Positions 17,965 through 26,674 of a stretch of DNA of 64,000 nt are shown here, piece after piece. Positions within the stretch are counted from its first letter, which is position 1, and every line of letters starts with the position of its first letter. The notes beneath the pieces were generated by a model. It searched no databases, was not told where the DNA came from, and saw only the letters and a program-made list of their open reading frames with translations. Made by a program: the position numbers and the translations under genes. The DNA comes from Streptomyces sp. Je 1-79. Its GTDB lineage: Bacteria; Actinomycetota; Actinomycetes; Streptomycetales; Streptomycetaceae. The DNA is taken from NCBI RefSeq assembly GCF_025195125.1, contig NZ_JAMGSL010000005.1, positions 186,001-250,000 on the forward strand, given 5' to 3'.

Positions 17965-19164
17965 TCAGAGGAAGTCGGCGAGGCCCGTGAGGAGCCGGTC
18001 CACGTCGTCCTCCGTGTTGTAGGGCGCCAGGCCCGCCCGGAGCGCCGGGCCCTCCAGCTTCAGCGCGGCGAACGGCTCGTGCGCGTAGAACTGCCCGGCG
18101 GTGGCCAGGACGGAGCGGGCGGCCAGATGTATCTGGGCCTCGCGCTCGTCGCGGCCTTCGAGGGTCATCAGCACCGTCGGGGTACGGTCCCCGGCCTTCG
18201 AGTGCAGGGTGACGGCGTCGCCCAGCCCCCGAAGCCCCTCCTCCAGCCTCGTACGCAGCGCCAGCTCGTGCTCGTGCAGGGAGGCCAGCGAGTGCCTCAG
18301 CCGCTCCCGGCGCGTGGCGCCGTCACCCGGGTCCACCGCCGCGAGGAAGTCCACCGCCGCGGTGGCGCCCGCCAGGATCTCGTACGGCAGCGTGCCGAAC
18401 TCGAAGCGCTCCGGCACGGCGTCGGAAGAGGGCAGGAGCTTGTCCGGGCGCAGGGTCTCGAGCAGCTCGGGCGAGCCGGTGAGCACCCCGCAGTGGGGTC
18501 CGAGGAACTTGTACGGCGAGCAGACGAACAGGTCCGCGCCCATCGCGGGCACGTCCACGAGGTGGTGCGCCGCGTAGTGCACCCCGTCCACGTACACCAG
18601 GGCGCCGACCTCGTGGGCCCGGTCGGCGATCCGGCGGACGGGCGGCTTGGTGCCGAGGACGTTCGAGGCCGCCGTCACCGCGACGAGCCGCGTCCGGGCC
18701 GAGAGGACCCGCTCGTACGACTCCAGGTCGAGCTCCGCCGTCTCCGGGTCGATCTCGATCCAGCGGACCGTCGCTCCCGCGTGCTCGGCCGCCTGGACCC
18801 AGGGCCGGACGTTGGTGTCGTGGTCCAGCCGGCTGACGACGATCTCGTCACCCGGCCGCCAGTCCTTGGCCAGGGTGCGGGAGAAGTCGTAGGTGAGCTG
18901 GGTGGCGCTGCGCCCGTGGACGACGGCGCTCGCGGGCATGTGGAGCAGGTCGGCGTAGGCGCCGCGGAACTCCGCGACGGCCCGCTCGGCGTTGAGCTCG
19001 GAGGGGCTGACGGTTCCCCGGTTGGAGAGCGGTCCGGTCAGTGTCTCGGCGATGGCGTCGGCGACGGGGCGCGGGGTCTGCGTGCCGCCCGGCCCGTCGA
19101 AGAACGCGAGGCCGTGGTCGAGGGAGGGGAAGTGGGCCCGGAGAGCGGTGACGTCGATGGCCAT
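17965..19164 (-). CDS. Cysteine desulfurase-like aminotransferase class V protein
   Basis: 399 aa, PLP-dependent fold type I. FFDGPGGTQTPRPVADAI at the N-terminus, LDHDTNVRPW, the YVDGVHYAAHHLVDV aspartate region, and SPYKFLGPHCG containing the PLP-binding lysine. This corresponds to the cysteine-desulfurase-like subfamily (TIGR01976 type) rather than the housekeeping IscS/SufS; a reactive cysteine loop as in NifS is not obvious. Substrate unknown. Start at ATG 19164 with only a weak AGAGG. It is downstream of the M28-like gene in the same direction but a stem-loop separates them. Confidence 0.8.
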   Translation of the reverse strand: MAIDVTALRAHFPSLDHGLAFFDGPGGTQTPRPVADAIAETLTGPLSNRGTVSPSELNAERAVAEFRGAYADLLHMPASAVVHGRSATQLTYDFSRTLAKDWRPGDEIVVSRLDHDTNVRPWVQAAEHAGATVRWIEIDPETAELDLESYERVLSARTRLVAVTAASNVLGTKPPVRRIADRAHEVGALVYVDGVHYAAHHLVDVPAMGADLFVCSPYKFLGPHCGVLTGSPELLETLRPDKLLPSSDAVPERFEFGTLPYEILAGATAAVDFLAAVDPGDGATRRERLRHSLASLHEHELALRTRLEEGLRGLGDAVTLHSKAGDRTPTVLMTLEGRDEREAQIHLAARSVLATAGQFYAHEPFAALKLEGPALRAGLAPYNTEDDVDRLLTGLADFL

Positions 19165-19280
19165 GGCCTCTGCTTTCGGTCGGCGGCTGGTCGGGTCTGC
19201 CTGGGGTGTACCCGGGGGCGGTGTGCCCGGTGGGGCACGGCCCCCGCTGCGGGGCGCCGTGGGATGGGGCGCCCCTGGCA

Positions 19281-19336
19281 CCCCCGGTGCCGGGTCCGTT
19301 CGACGAGGTCCGTCGGTCCGGAGCCGGCACCGGGGG
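19281..19336 (-). terminator. Stem-loop after the M28-like gene
   Basis: 13-bp perfect stem CCCCCGGTGCCGG (19281-19293) / CCGGCACCGGGGG (19324-19336) with a 30-base loop, 18 bases past the stop at 19355. The intervening region to 19164 is otherwise featureless. Confidence 0.55.
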
Positions 19337-19354
19337 CCTGGGGTCTGGGCCGGG

Positions 19355-20926
19355 CTACTCGGTCACGCCGTAGGCGCGGCCGTCCCGCCCGCCGGAGCCT
19401 TCCCCGGCGGCGGCGTGGCCACCTTCCGACCGTACGCCCGCGACCGGCTGCTTCAGGGAGCCGAGGTCGTGCGCGTACGTGCCGACCGCGTGGGCGATGA
19501 CGTCGATGTTGCTGTCGAACGTCGTCATGCTGATGTTCTCGAGCGTGTCGCCGGCGCCGTGGTAGTTCGGGTCGAAGGCGACCCCCGCCGTTCCGCCGAA
19601 CCTGGCGGCCTCCGCGGGCGTCTTGAGCGCCTCCGCGCCGGAGAACGTACCGCCGGAGGGGATGCCGGCGTCGAGGAACGGGCCGTAGTCGAAGCGGGCG
19701 ACGAACGGCGTGCCCGCGTGGGGCAGGCCCCGCTCGCCGAGGAACGCGGTGATGTCCCGCTCGATGCGGTCGGAGCCCGCGGCGGCGGTCTGCGTGTTGG
19801 CGCCCTCGGAGTTGTCGCCGTCGTAGACGAACATGCCGGCGTTCGTCGAGGCGATCAGCTCGAAGTTGAGGTAGAGCCTGATCTCCCGCTTGTCGAGGGG
19901 CGAGAGGTTCGCGACGTAGTGGTGGGAGCCGACGAGGCCGCTCTCCGCCGCGGACCACCAGGCGAAGCGCACCTTGTTGCGGGGGCTCTTCTCCTTCTTC
20001 GCCAGCTTCAGCGCGACGTCGAGCAGTCCGGCCGAGCCGGAGCCGTTGTCGTTGATGCCCGGACCCGCGAGCACCGAGTCGAGCGAGGCGCCGAGCATCA
20101 CGGTGTCGGCCGCGTTGCCTCGCTTGGTCTCGGCGATGACGTTGTTGGTGGAACGCTTCTCCTGCAGCTGGCGGATCTCGAAGGAGAGGTTCACCGGGCC
20201 GGCGGCCAGCTCCGCGGCGAGCTTCTCGCCCTCGGCCTTGCTGATGCCGCCGGTGGGTATCTTCGCGGCGGCCGGGTCGCCGAGGGTGCCCGAGAGCGGG
20301 CCGTACCCGGCGTCGATGTTGTTGTAGATGAGGGCGCCGACCGCGCCCGCGGCCGCGGCCTGTTCCTGCTTGACGGCGAAGGCGCAGCCGCCGCGCTTGA
20401 TCAGCGCGATCCTGCCGTTGAAGGCGCCCGGGGCGTAGTCACCGGGCTCGCAGCCGGTGGTGCCGTCGGCATCGACCGGAACGGCCGCCACCTCGGCCCT
20501 GACTCCGCCGACCGGCGTCGACTTCGTGTACGTCAGCGCCCGTATCTCGATGTCGCGCGGGGCGGGCGTGACGGTGGAGAGCTTTTCGGCCAGCGTCTGC
20601 GTGTAGACGAAGTCGAAGCGCTGGTACGAGACGTTGTAGCCGGCCTTCTTCAGCTGCTGGTAGACGTAGGCGGCCGAGGCGTCGTGCCCGAGCGAGCCGG
20701 CGACGCGGTGACCGCCGGCCGAGTCGGCTATCGCCTGGAACTTCCGCAGGTGAGGTAAGGCGTCCTTGGCGGACGCCTCGCGAACGAGCGCCTTCGAGAG
20801 CGCGGCGGCGTCCTTGCCCGGCCTGTCCTGTTGGGAGGAGGCGGGTGAGGCGGAGGCCAGGAGGAGCGGGGTCGCGAGAGCAGCTGCGGTCAGGGTGGCC
20901 GCGGCTCTGCGATGTGATGCGTTCAC
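19355..20926 (-). CDS. Secreted M28-family aminopeptidase homologue, probably inactive
   Basis: 523 aa from GTG 20926 (GGAAGGA about 6 bases before). Signal peptide in the first 33 residues ending near ASA-SPA. A PA domain (about 140-250, GCEPGDYAPGAFNGRIALIKRGGC) is inserted before the peptidase core, as in Streptomyces aminopeptidases. Compared with S. griseus aminopeptidase from memory: His85 region GAHLD is GASLD (Ser281); Asp97 is kept (INDN, Asp293); the general base Glu131 is Ala327 (WWSAAESG versus WWGAEELG); Glu132 kept (Glu328); Asp160 is Glu356 (LNFELIAS); His247 kept (YHGAGD). Loss of a metal ligand and the catalytic base implies a non-hydrolytic protein. Reading frame is intact, so not decay. 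Confidence 0.85.
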   Translation of the reverse strand: MNASHRRAAATLTAAALATPLLLASASPASSQQDRPGKDAAALSKALVREASAKDALPHLRKFQAIADSAGGHRVAGSLGHDASAAYVYQQLKKAGYNVSYQRFDFVYTQTLAEKLSTVTPAPRDIEIRALTYTKSTPVGGVRAEVAAVPVDADGTTGCEPGDYAPGAFNGRIALIKRGGCAFAVKQEQAAAAGAVGALIYNNIDAGYGPLSGTLGDPAAAKIPTGGISKAEGEKLAAELAAGPVNLSFEIRQLQEKRSTNNVIAETKRGNAADTVMLGASLDSVLAGPGINDNGSGSAGLLDVALKLAKKEKSPRNKVRFAWWSAAESGLVGSHHYVANLSPLDKREIRLYLNFELIASTNAGMFVYDGDNSEGANTQTAAAGSDRIERDITAFLGERGLPHAGTPFVARFDYGPFLDAGIPSGGTFSGAEALKTPAEAARFGGTAGVAFDPNYHGAGDTLENISMTTFDSNIDVIAHAVGTYAHDLGSLKQPVAGVRSEGGHAAAGEGSGGRDGRAYGVTE

Positions 20927-21005
20927 AGAGGTCCTTCCCGGTGCGAACGAGGTTGAGGGGAAGTTAGCGATCTCTGGGGGGTTCTGTGAACAGATGTGCC
21001 ACAAC

Positions 21006-21740
21006 TCACTTCATTTCACTCACAGTTGCGGCGGCTTCGTGGAGGAGAGGCGGGTGGAGGCCGTGCGGCGCGCCGGATGGCGGGGCGTCCGCACGGAGGC
21101 CGGTGCCGGTCCCGGGAGAGGGTGAGTCCTCCGCCGTGTCCCCTGCCGACAGCAGAAAATGCTCGTGGGCGAGCCGGCGCAGCGCGGACATGGCGATGTC
21201 GCCGAGCGCGGTCACCGCCACCAGGCTTGTCGCGGCGCTTTCCGGGTCGTCCTGTTCGCTGAGAATTTGCACCTCAAGTCGCGCGATCCGCTCCAGGTGT
21301 TCGGCATACGCGGGGAACAGCCGTGGAATTTCGTGGTGATCGAGCGATTTACAGGCGATGGCCACCTGGCAGAGCGTCTGCCAGGCCGGGTTCTCGGGGC
21401 TCACCTGCCAGCCCCACCCCTGGATCAGGCCCGCCACCCTGGCCTGAGCCCACTCCCACTCCTGATCGGGCGAGGGGGAGCCCGGCGTGGGCAGGGCGTA
21501 CTGGGTGATGCGCAGTAATTCGGTCGCGGGTGGTCGTTCCTCTTCGACGTGCCTGACGAGCCTGCGGACCTCGGCGTGCGGAAGTCCTCCGATATTCAGC
21601 AGTGCATTTACCAGTGCAACCCTGCGCACATGGGATTCGTCGTATTCGGGAAGCGTGGGCAGGAGATCCAGTTCCTGGTACGAGCGCAACGTGCGGACAG
21701 GGACATGGGTCTTGCGGCTCAGAGCGGCGAGCTGCGACAT
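21006..21740 (-). CDS. MerR family transcriptional regulator
   Basis: 244 aa from ATG 21740 (weak GGTGGA before it). N-terminal winged helix: LAALSRKTHVPVRTLRSYQELDLLPTLPEYDESHVRRVALVNALLNIGGL, the usual MerR layout. The 170-residue C-terminal domain lacks a visible Cys-rich metal site and seems an all-helical ligand or dimer domain. It points away from the two-component genes; the 591-base gap between them holds the promoters of both. Its place at the edge of the NRPS cluster suggests a cluster-linked or flanking regulator (inference). Confidence 0.8.
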   Translation of the reverse strand: MSQLAALSRKTHVPVRTLRSYQELDLLPTLPEYDESHVRRVALVNALLNIGGLPHAEVRRLVRHVEEERPPATELLRITQYALPTPGSPSPDQEWEWAQARVAGLIQGWGWQVSPENPAWQTLCQVAIACKSLDHHEIPRLFPAYAEHLERIARLEVQILSEQDDPESAATSLVAVTALGDIAMSALRRLAHEHFLLSAGDTAEDSPSPGTGTGLRADAPPSGAPHGLHPPLLHEAAATVSEMK

Positions 21741-22331
21741 ATTCCACCGGATTTCGGTCGGATGGTGGGGACGGCGTGCTTCACGACTGGGCGGGTAATT
21801 CGGGGGTCGCCGAGACCCTATGCGGCGTGAATGCGGAGACACAAGCATTCCTGTCGCCACCCTGGAGGAGTTGGCTCAAAGGGGAGTTCGCCGTCCCGTG
21901 GCGGTTCGGTGTACTCGCGAGGGTCGTCCGGCACCGTGGGGGACCGGCCCGCTCGCGTGCGACCGGTTCGGCCTGAAAAGGCTGTTGACGCCCTGCCGGA
22001 ACGGCCCGTGTGCGGGATACCCTCCAGCGCCCGCGGGGGTCCGGGGACGGTGTTCGGTGGGTGTTGGTCCTCCTCTCGGTTCGTGTTCGGCGAACCCTGG
22101 TACCCATGGGAAGTGGATATGCCGGGCCTTCGTGGCCGTCCGAGTTCTTTCGCCGGTTTTGCGTCGCCATGCAAAGGCGCCGAGGAGGGCCGGATTCCGT
22201 GGGCGCGACACTTGACGTTTCATTTGGTGATACGGCATGATCATGGCGATCTCCGGCCTTTCTCGCCGTTTTGTACCGACCGCGTGACGAGGGAGCCCGT
22301 GGAGGGGGATGTGCAAAGGGGAGGGGGAGAC
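21741..22331. other. 591-base divergent promoter region
   Basis: No convincing gene between the MerR gene and the histidine kinase gene. Small ORFs here lack ribosome sites and have non-coding codon patterns. Local AT content is higher than the genome mean around 22120-22260, as expected for promoters. Confidence 0.6.
22212..22241 (+). promoter_or_regulatory. Candidate promoter of the histidine kinase gene
   Basis: TTGACG at 22212-22217, 18-base spacer, CATGAT at 22236-22241. Four to five of six matches to each consensus box for the housekeeping sigma factor. Predicted start near 22248 leaves a leader of about 84 bases before GTG 22332. Confidence 0.4.
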
Positions 22332-23456
22332 GTGTCCGACACGTCGGCGGGGGGAAATCCACGGCACGGTCCCCGTGCCGAGGACGAGGGGCTGGCCGCG
22401 GAATTACTGGCCTGCGAGCCGGAGTTGCTCGACGTCTATCGGAGCAGGTTGGTCGAGCAGCGGAATCCGCTCGGCACGAATAGGGAAGCCTGGGATTCCG
22501 TGTCCGACCGGACCCGCCGGATCCTGTCCGAATGCCGTGAAGCGCTGAGGGGAGGCGCCGACGCCTTCCCCGAGCAGCGACCTGTGCCGCACTGCTGCCC
22601 CCGCCGTCCGGGAGGGGCGCGGACACCCGACGGAACCGTACCGGTCCACGCCCTGCGCGCGGGGTCCTCGCTGGTCCAGGTCGTGGCGGAGTTCCTGGAG
22701 CGGTCCCTCACCCGCCGGCCGACCAGCGACCTGAGCCGGACGAGACTGATGGCGATGCTCCAGGCGGCGGTCGCACGCTCCCTGGAGGACGGCGCGGACG
22801 GGCACGACCTCCATCTGCTCGACGTCGTACGGGAATCCGCCCGGCAGAGCCGCGAGGCGATGGCGCGGGAGATCCACGACCGCATCGGGAGCGCGGCCAG
22901 CCTGGCCCTGCGCCAACTCGAACTGTACGAACTCACGCAGAACGTCTCCTCGGCGACGGACCCCCGCCTGGACAGCCTGAAGCAGGCGATCCTGGAGACG
23001 ATGCACAGCACCCGGGACGTCGTGACCGAGCTGCGTACCGGCGCCGACTGCGGCGGCTCCCTCCAGGTGGCACTCTCCGCCTTCGTCACCGCCATGGCGG
23101 TCGAGAGACCCGTGGTGGAGATCCGGATCGAGGAGTGCGAGGAGCCGCTCCCGGACACCCTGAGCGAACATCTCTTCCTCGTCCTGCGGGAATGCCTGCG
23201 CAACGCCCTCGCGCACGCCCACGCCTCCCGTGTGACCCTCGACGTGCGGTGTGAGGCACGCCGATTACGGGCGAGGGTCGCCGACGACGGGGTCGGCCTG
23301 CCCCAGGAGAGGAAGTTCGGCAACGGCCTCGCCTCCGTGCTGGAACGGATCCGGATCATGGGCGGCCGGATGGAGATCGAGAGCGCCCCGGGACGCGGTA
23401 CCACCTTCGCGTTCTCGGTGCCGATGGGCGAGGAGTCGCATGCGGACGTCCGATGA
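22332..23456 (+). CDS. Cytoplasmic NarL-type sensor histidine kinase
   Basis: 374 aa from GTG 22332, chosen for the GGGAGGGGGAGA just before it; the frame is open far upstream but without coding character. Residues 1-170 form an unrecognised sensor region without membrane helices. HisKA_3 dimerisation box REIHDRIGSAASLALRQLE carries the phospho-accepting His. ATPase domain: LRECLRNALAHAHA (N box), VADDGVGLP (G1), GNGLASVLERIRIMGG and GRGTTFAFSVP. Overlaps the response regulator gene by 17 bases, so they form a pair. Signal unknown; must be cytoplasmic or come through a partner. Confidence 0.85.
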   Translation: MSDTSAGGNPRHGPRAEDEGLAAELLACEPELLDVYRSRLVEQRNPLGTNREAWDSVSDRTRRILSECREALRGGADAFPEQRPVPHCCPRRPGGARTPDGTVPVHALRAGSSLVQVVAEFLERSLTRRPTSDLSRTRLMAMLQAAVARSLEDGADGHDLHLLDVVRESARQSREAMAREIHDRIGSAASLALRQLELYELTQNVSSATDPRLDSLKQAILETMHSTRDVVTELRTGADCGGSLQVALSAFVTAMAVERPVVEIRIEECEEPLPDTLSEHLFLVLRECLRNALAHAHASRVTLDVRCEARRLRARVADDGVGLPQERKFGNGLASVLERIRIMGGRMEIESAPGRGTTFAFSVPMGEESHADVR

Positions 23457-24165
23457 CCCGGGACGGGCGGGGCCGGGTGAGCCGATCCGCATCGTCGCGG
23501 TCGACGACCACTCCCTGCTGCGGGACGCCCTGTGCCGGCTGCTCGACGTGGAGGACGACCTGAGCGTCGTGGCCGAGGCCGACACCTCCGTGGGCCTCGG
23601 CGAGCTGGTGGCGAGCACCGGCGCGCACGTCGTCCTGCTCGACGTGGAGATGCCCCACCACCACGCGCCCACCGTGGTCAGTGAGCTGACCGCGCGCTTC
23701 CCGGCCCTGCGGGTGCTGATGCTGTCGATGCACGACCACGGCCCGCTCGTGCACGAGCTGCTCGCCCGGGGCGCCGCCGGCTATCTGCACAAGAGCTCCC
23801 CGCGTGCGTCGCTGCTGTGCGCCATCCGCGGCTCCATGGCGCGCGATCCGCAGGTGATGATCGCGCTGCCGGGCAGCGCCACCCCGGAGACGGCCATCCG
23901 CGGCGCCGGGCACTCCCTCTCGCCCCGCGAACGGGAGGTCCTCACCCAGGTCGCCGGAGCGCTGAGCAACCGCCAGATCGCCAACGCGCTGGGGATCACC
24001 GAGGCGACGGTGAAGCGGCACCTGCGGAACATCTTCGAGAAGCTCGGCGTGGCCTCGCGCATCGGCGCCGTCAACAAGGCCGTGGAGGCGCGGCTGATCG
24101 ACCCCGCCGGGAAGGGCCACCAGGCGCCCTCGCTCCCCGAGCTGGTGTGCCGCCGCGTCATGTGA
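23440..24165 (+). CDS. NarL/LuxR-type response regulator
   Basis: 241 aa from ATG 23440 (GAGGAG 4-5 bases upstream). Receiver domain: IRIVAVDDHSLLRDAL with acidic pair, phospho-Asp in VVLLDVEMP, Lys in GYLHKSSP. C-terminal LuxR helix-turn-helix: SLSPREREVLTQVAGALSNRQIANALGITEATVKRHLRNIFEKLGV. Cognate partner of the overlapping kinase. Its closeness to the SARP gene and the biosynthetic operon suggests it triggers the cluster (inference). Confidence 0.88.
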   Translation: MRTSDDPGRAGPGEPIRIVAVDDHSLLRDALCRLLDVEDDLSVVAEADTSVGLGELVASTGAHVVLLDVEMPHHHAPTVVSELTARFPALRVLMLSMHDHGPLVHELLARGAAGYLHKSSPRASLLCAIRGSMARDPQVMIALPGSATPETAIRGAGHSLSPREREVLTQVAGALSNRQIANALGITEATVKRHLRNIFEKLGVASRIGAVNKAVEARLIDPAGKGHQAPSLPELVCRRVM

Positions 24166-24174
24166 CCCGTCCGC

Positions 24175-24209
24175 GCCGGGTGCCGGGTGCCGGGTGCCGG
24201 GTGCCGGGT
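24175..24209. repeat. Heptamer tandem repeat (GCCGGGT)x5
   Basis: Five perfect copies of GCCGGGT starting 10 bases after the response regulator stop, followed by degenerate GCCGCGT/CCGCGCC copies to about 24243. Confidence 0.9.
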
Positions 24210-24303
24210 GCCGCGTCCGCGCCGAGTGCCGCGTCCGCGCCGGGCGACCCGGAAAGCCGCCGCGTCTACGCCTTTCGGAGCATGCCCGATGCTCCCAGAA
24301 GGC

Positions 24304-24333
24304 CTGGTGTCGCTCTGGTGTCCGGATTAGATT
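24304..24333 (+). promoter_or_regulatory. SARP-box-like direct repeats and -10 element
   Basis: TGGTGTC at 24305-24311 and 24316-24322, separated by GCTC, give an 11-bp period; TAGATT follows at 24328-24333. SARP regulators bind heptamer direct repeats of 11-bp period just upstream of the -10 box (established for ActII-ORF4, DnrI and AfsR). Likely autoregulatory site of the SARP gene downstream. Confidence 0.45.
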
Positions 24334-24339
24334 CGCTGC

Positions 24340-24465
24340 ATGCCTCGAGTGACGCCCTGCGAGACTCACCTTCCGGCCCGCGGTACGGATCTGTACTCCG
24401 ACGCGTGTCATGGCCACCGCAAGGGCCTGCACTGTCCGTGTCGGCGGCCGTCGGCCGCGTCCTGA
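24340..24465 (+). CDS. Possible leaderless 41-aa Cys/His-rich peptide
   Basis: ATG at 24340 sits 7 bases after TAGATT, which is where transcription from that promoter would start, so a leaderless mRNA is conceivable. The product has Cys7, Cys24, His25, His27, Cys32 and Cys34 in 41 residues (..DACHGHRKGLHCPC..). No relation to AfsS or any peptide I recognise, and the composition could arise by chance in high-GC DNA. Low confidence. Confidence 0.2.
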   Translation: MPRVTPCETHLPARGTDLYSDACHGHRKGLHCPCRRPSAAS

Positions 24466-24631
24466 CGCATCCGGGCAGTCCGCTGCCCGCGCCGGCCGCC
24501 GCCCGCGGACGCACCGGCTCTTCATGAACACGCGATACGCGACGCAACTCGCCGCCTTCGCGCAGCCCGGGGCCCGAACGGCCACCACCGGGAACCGGCA
24601 TGAACAGCGACCCTGAGGGGTGAACGGGACC

Positions 24632-26674
24632 ATGACCTGCACGGGGGCACCTCTACGCATACAGCTCTTAGGACCCATCCGTGCCTGGCGGCACGGTGAG
24701 GAGGTCGCGCTGGGCTCGCCCAAACAGCGCGCGGTCCTGAGCCTGCTGGCCAGCCGGGCGGGTGAGGTGGTCAGCGGGGAGACGATCACCAGCGCCCTCT
24801 GGGGCAGCGACACACCGCAGACCGCGGCCAACGGCGTCCACACCTATGTGGCCCGACTGCGCCGCGCGCTGGAGCCCGGACGCGGAAGCAGGGCGGCCAG
24901 CACCATGCTCTCCTCGGAGCCCGGGGGCTACTGCCTGAGGCTGGAGCCGACCGACGTCGACGCCAGGCTCTTCGTCGAGCGGCACGGCCACGCCCGCCGG
25001 TCACGCGAGGGCGGGAGCGCCGAGACGACCTTACGGCTGTACGAGGACGCGCTGGCGCTGTGGCGGGGTGAGGCGTACTCCGGGGTGCCCGGGCCCTTCG
25101 CCGCCATGGAAGGCGTCCGCCTGCGGGACCTGCGGCTGACGGCGGTGGAGGAGTGGGCCGCCGTCATGGTGGAGGCCGGCGAGCACGCCGAGGTGGTCGA
25201 CGCGCTCTCCCGCGCGGCGGCGGAGGAGCCGCTGCGCGAGAAGCTCCGCTGGCTGCTGATGCTGGCGCTCTACCACGCGGGTCGGCAGGCCCACGCCCTC
25301 ACCGTGTACACGGAGACCCGGCAGCTCCTGCGCCGGGAACTGGGCATCGAGCCGGGCACCGAGCTCCAGGACCTCCACCGGCGGATCCTGGCGGGACAGC
25401 GGGAGTTACGGCTCCCCGGCGGCAGTCTCGCCCCGAGACCCAGGGAGGGGCTCGGCGCCGGCGTCCCCCGGCCCGCGCAACTCCCCCCGGTCGCACGCGG
25501 TTTCACCGGCCGCGACGTGGAGCTGAGACAGCTGGAGGGCCTCCTCGACGACGAGCCCGCCCCGCGGAGCACCCCGGTGATCGTCGTCGACGGGCCCGCG
25601 GGCGTCGGCAAGTCGGCACTCGTCCTGGAACTGGCCCACCGGCTCTCCGACCGCTTCCCGGACGGCCAGCTCTACGTCGACCTCTGCGGAAACGGACTGC
25701 GCGGCAGACCGCTCACCGCCTCCGACGCCCTGCTCCAGCTCCTCACCAGCCTCGGGGCCGACAGCACACGGATACCGCGCGACCTGGCGGGCCGCTCCAC
25801 GCTCTACCGCAGCCTGCTGTACGGCAGACGGATGCTGGTCGTCCTCGACGACGCCCTCAGCGTGGACCAGCTCAGACCCCTGATACCGCGCGGCGCGTCC
25901 TGCGTCGTCGCCACGAGCCGGCAGCGGTTCGGCGGCCTCGCCGCACGTGACGGGGCACGTACGCTCACCGTCCGGCCCCTCGCCGTCGACGAGGCGGCCG
26001 ACCTGCTCACCGGGCTGTCCGGCGGGCGGCTCGCCGGACAGGCACCGTCCGCCCGACGCCTCGCGGCGCTCTGCGGCGGGCTGCCGCTGGCGCTCCGCAT
26101 CACCGCCGAGGGGCTCGCCGCCAACCCCGGAGTGCCGCTGGCAACGCTGGTGGAGCAGTACACGACGGAGAGCGGCCGGCTGGACCGCTTCACCGTGGCG
26201 GACGACGCCCTGGCCAGCGTCCGCGACGCGTTCGAGACCTCGTACCAGGGCCTGCCCGCCGAGGCGGCGCGGATGTTCCGCTTCCTCGGCCTGTGCAAGG
26301 ACGAACCGGTCACGGTCCCCATGGCGGCGTCGCTGGCGGACACCGAGCCTGCGACCGCCCGGCGCCTCCTCGACCTGCTGGTCGCCCACCACCTCCTGGA
26401 GGACCACGGCCACCGGTACCGCCTCCACGACCTCCTGGGGATATACGCGGCGGAGTGCGCGAAGAGCGAGCCGGTGCTGAACCGGAGGGCGGCCCTGGCG
26501 CGCCTGGGCGAAGCACGGACGCCGGCCCCGCCCGAGCCCCCGGCGCCCCGGGCGGCGGACAGGGCCGCGGGCGAGGGCTACGCGGTGGTGATGCGCAGGG
26601 CCGCCATGCTCCGCAGGGCCCCCTTCCGTCAGCGCGAGGAGCTCCCGCGGCCCACGGACCTCACTTCGCGGTGA
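24632..26674 (+). CDS. SARP regulator with BTAD and NB-ARC ATPase domain (AfsR-like)
   Basis: 680 aa from ATG 24632; an in-frame GTG at 24620 has no ribosome site before it. N-terminal OmpR-type winged helix (LLGPIRAWRHGEEVALGSPKQRAVLSLLA..., about 1-95), BTAD helical domain (95-255, ending LGIEPGTELQDLHRRIL), then an NB-ARC/STAND ATPase with P-loop DGPAGVGKSA and Walker B RMLVVLDDA, and a short helical tail. The C-terminal TPR array of full AfsR is missing. Expected to activate the adjacent NRPS genes. Its 3' end overlaps the converging MFS gene by 14 bases, so no terminator separates them. Confidence 0.88.
   Translation: MTCTGAPLRIQLLGPIRAWRHGEEVALGSPKQRAVLSLLASRAGEVVSGETITSALWGSDTPQTAANGVHTYVARLRRALEPGRGSRAASTMLSSEPGGYCLRLEPTDVDARLFVERHGHARRSREGGSAETTLRLYEDALALWRGEAYSGVPGPFAAMEGVRLRDLRLTAVEEWAAVMVEAGEHAEVVDALSRAAAEEPLREKLRWLLMLALYHAGRQAHALTVYTETRQLLRRELGIEPGTELQDLHRRILAGQRELRLPGGSLAPRPREGLGAGVPRPAQLPPVARGFTGRDVELRQLEGLLDDEPAPRSTPVIVVDGPAGVGKSALVLELAHRLSDRFPDGQLYVDLCGNGLRGRPLTASDALLQLLTSLGADSTRIPRDLAGRSTLYRSLLYGRRMLVVLDDALSVDQLRPLIPRGASCVVATSRQRFGGLAARDGARTLTVRPLAVDEAADLLTGLSGGRLAGQAPSARRLAALCGGLPLALRITAEGLAANPGVPLATLVEQYTTESGRLDRFTVADDALASVRDAFETSYQGLPAEAARMFRFLGLCKDEPVTVPMAASLADTEPATARRLLDLLVAHHLLEDHGHRYRLHDLLGIYAAECAKSEPVLNRRAALARLGEARTPAPPEPPAPRAADRAAGEGYAVVMRRAAMLRRAPFRQREELPRPTDLTSR

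Larger units (their letters stand above)
24166..24631. other. 466-base region before the SARP gene
   Basis: Contains a heptamer array (24175-24209), a small hairpin (GGAGCAT / ATGCTCC, 24277-24295), a SARP-box-like direct repeat with a -10-like TAGATT (24304-24333) and a possible 41-codon leaderless ORF (24340-24465). Nothing else recognised. Confidence 0.6.
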
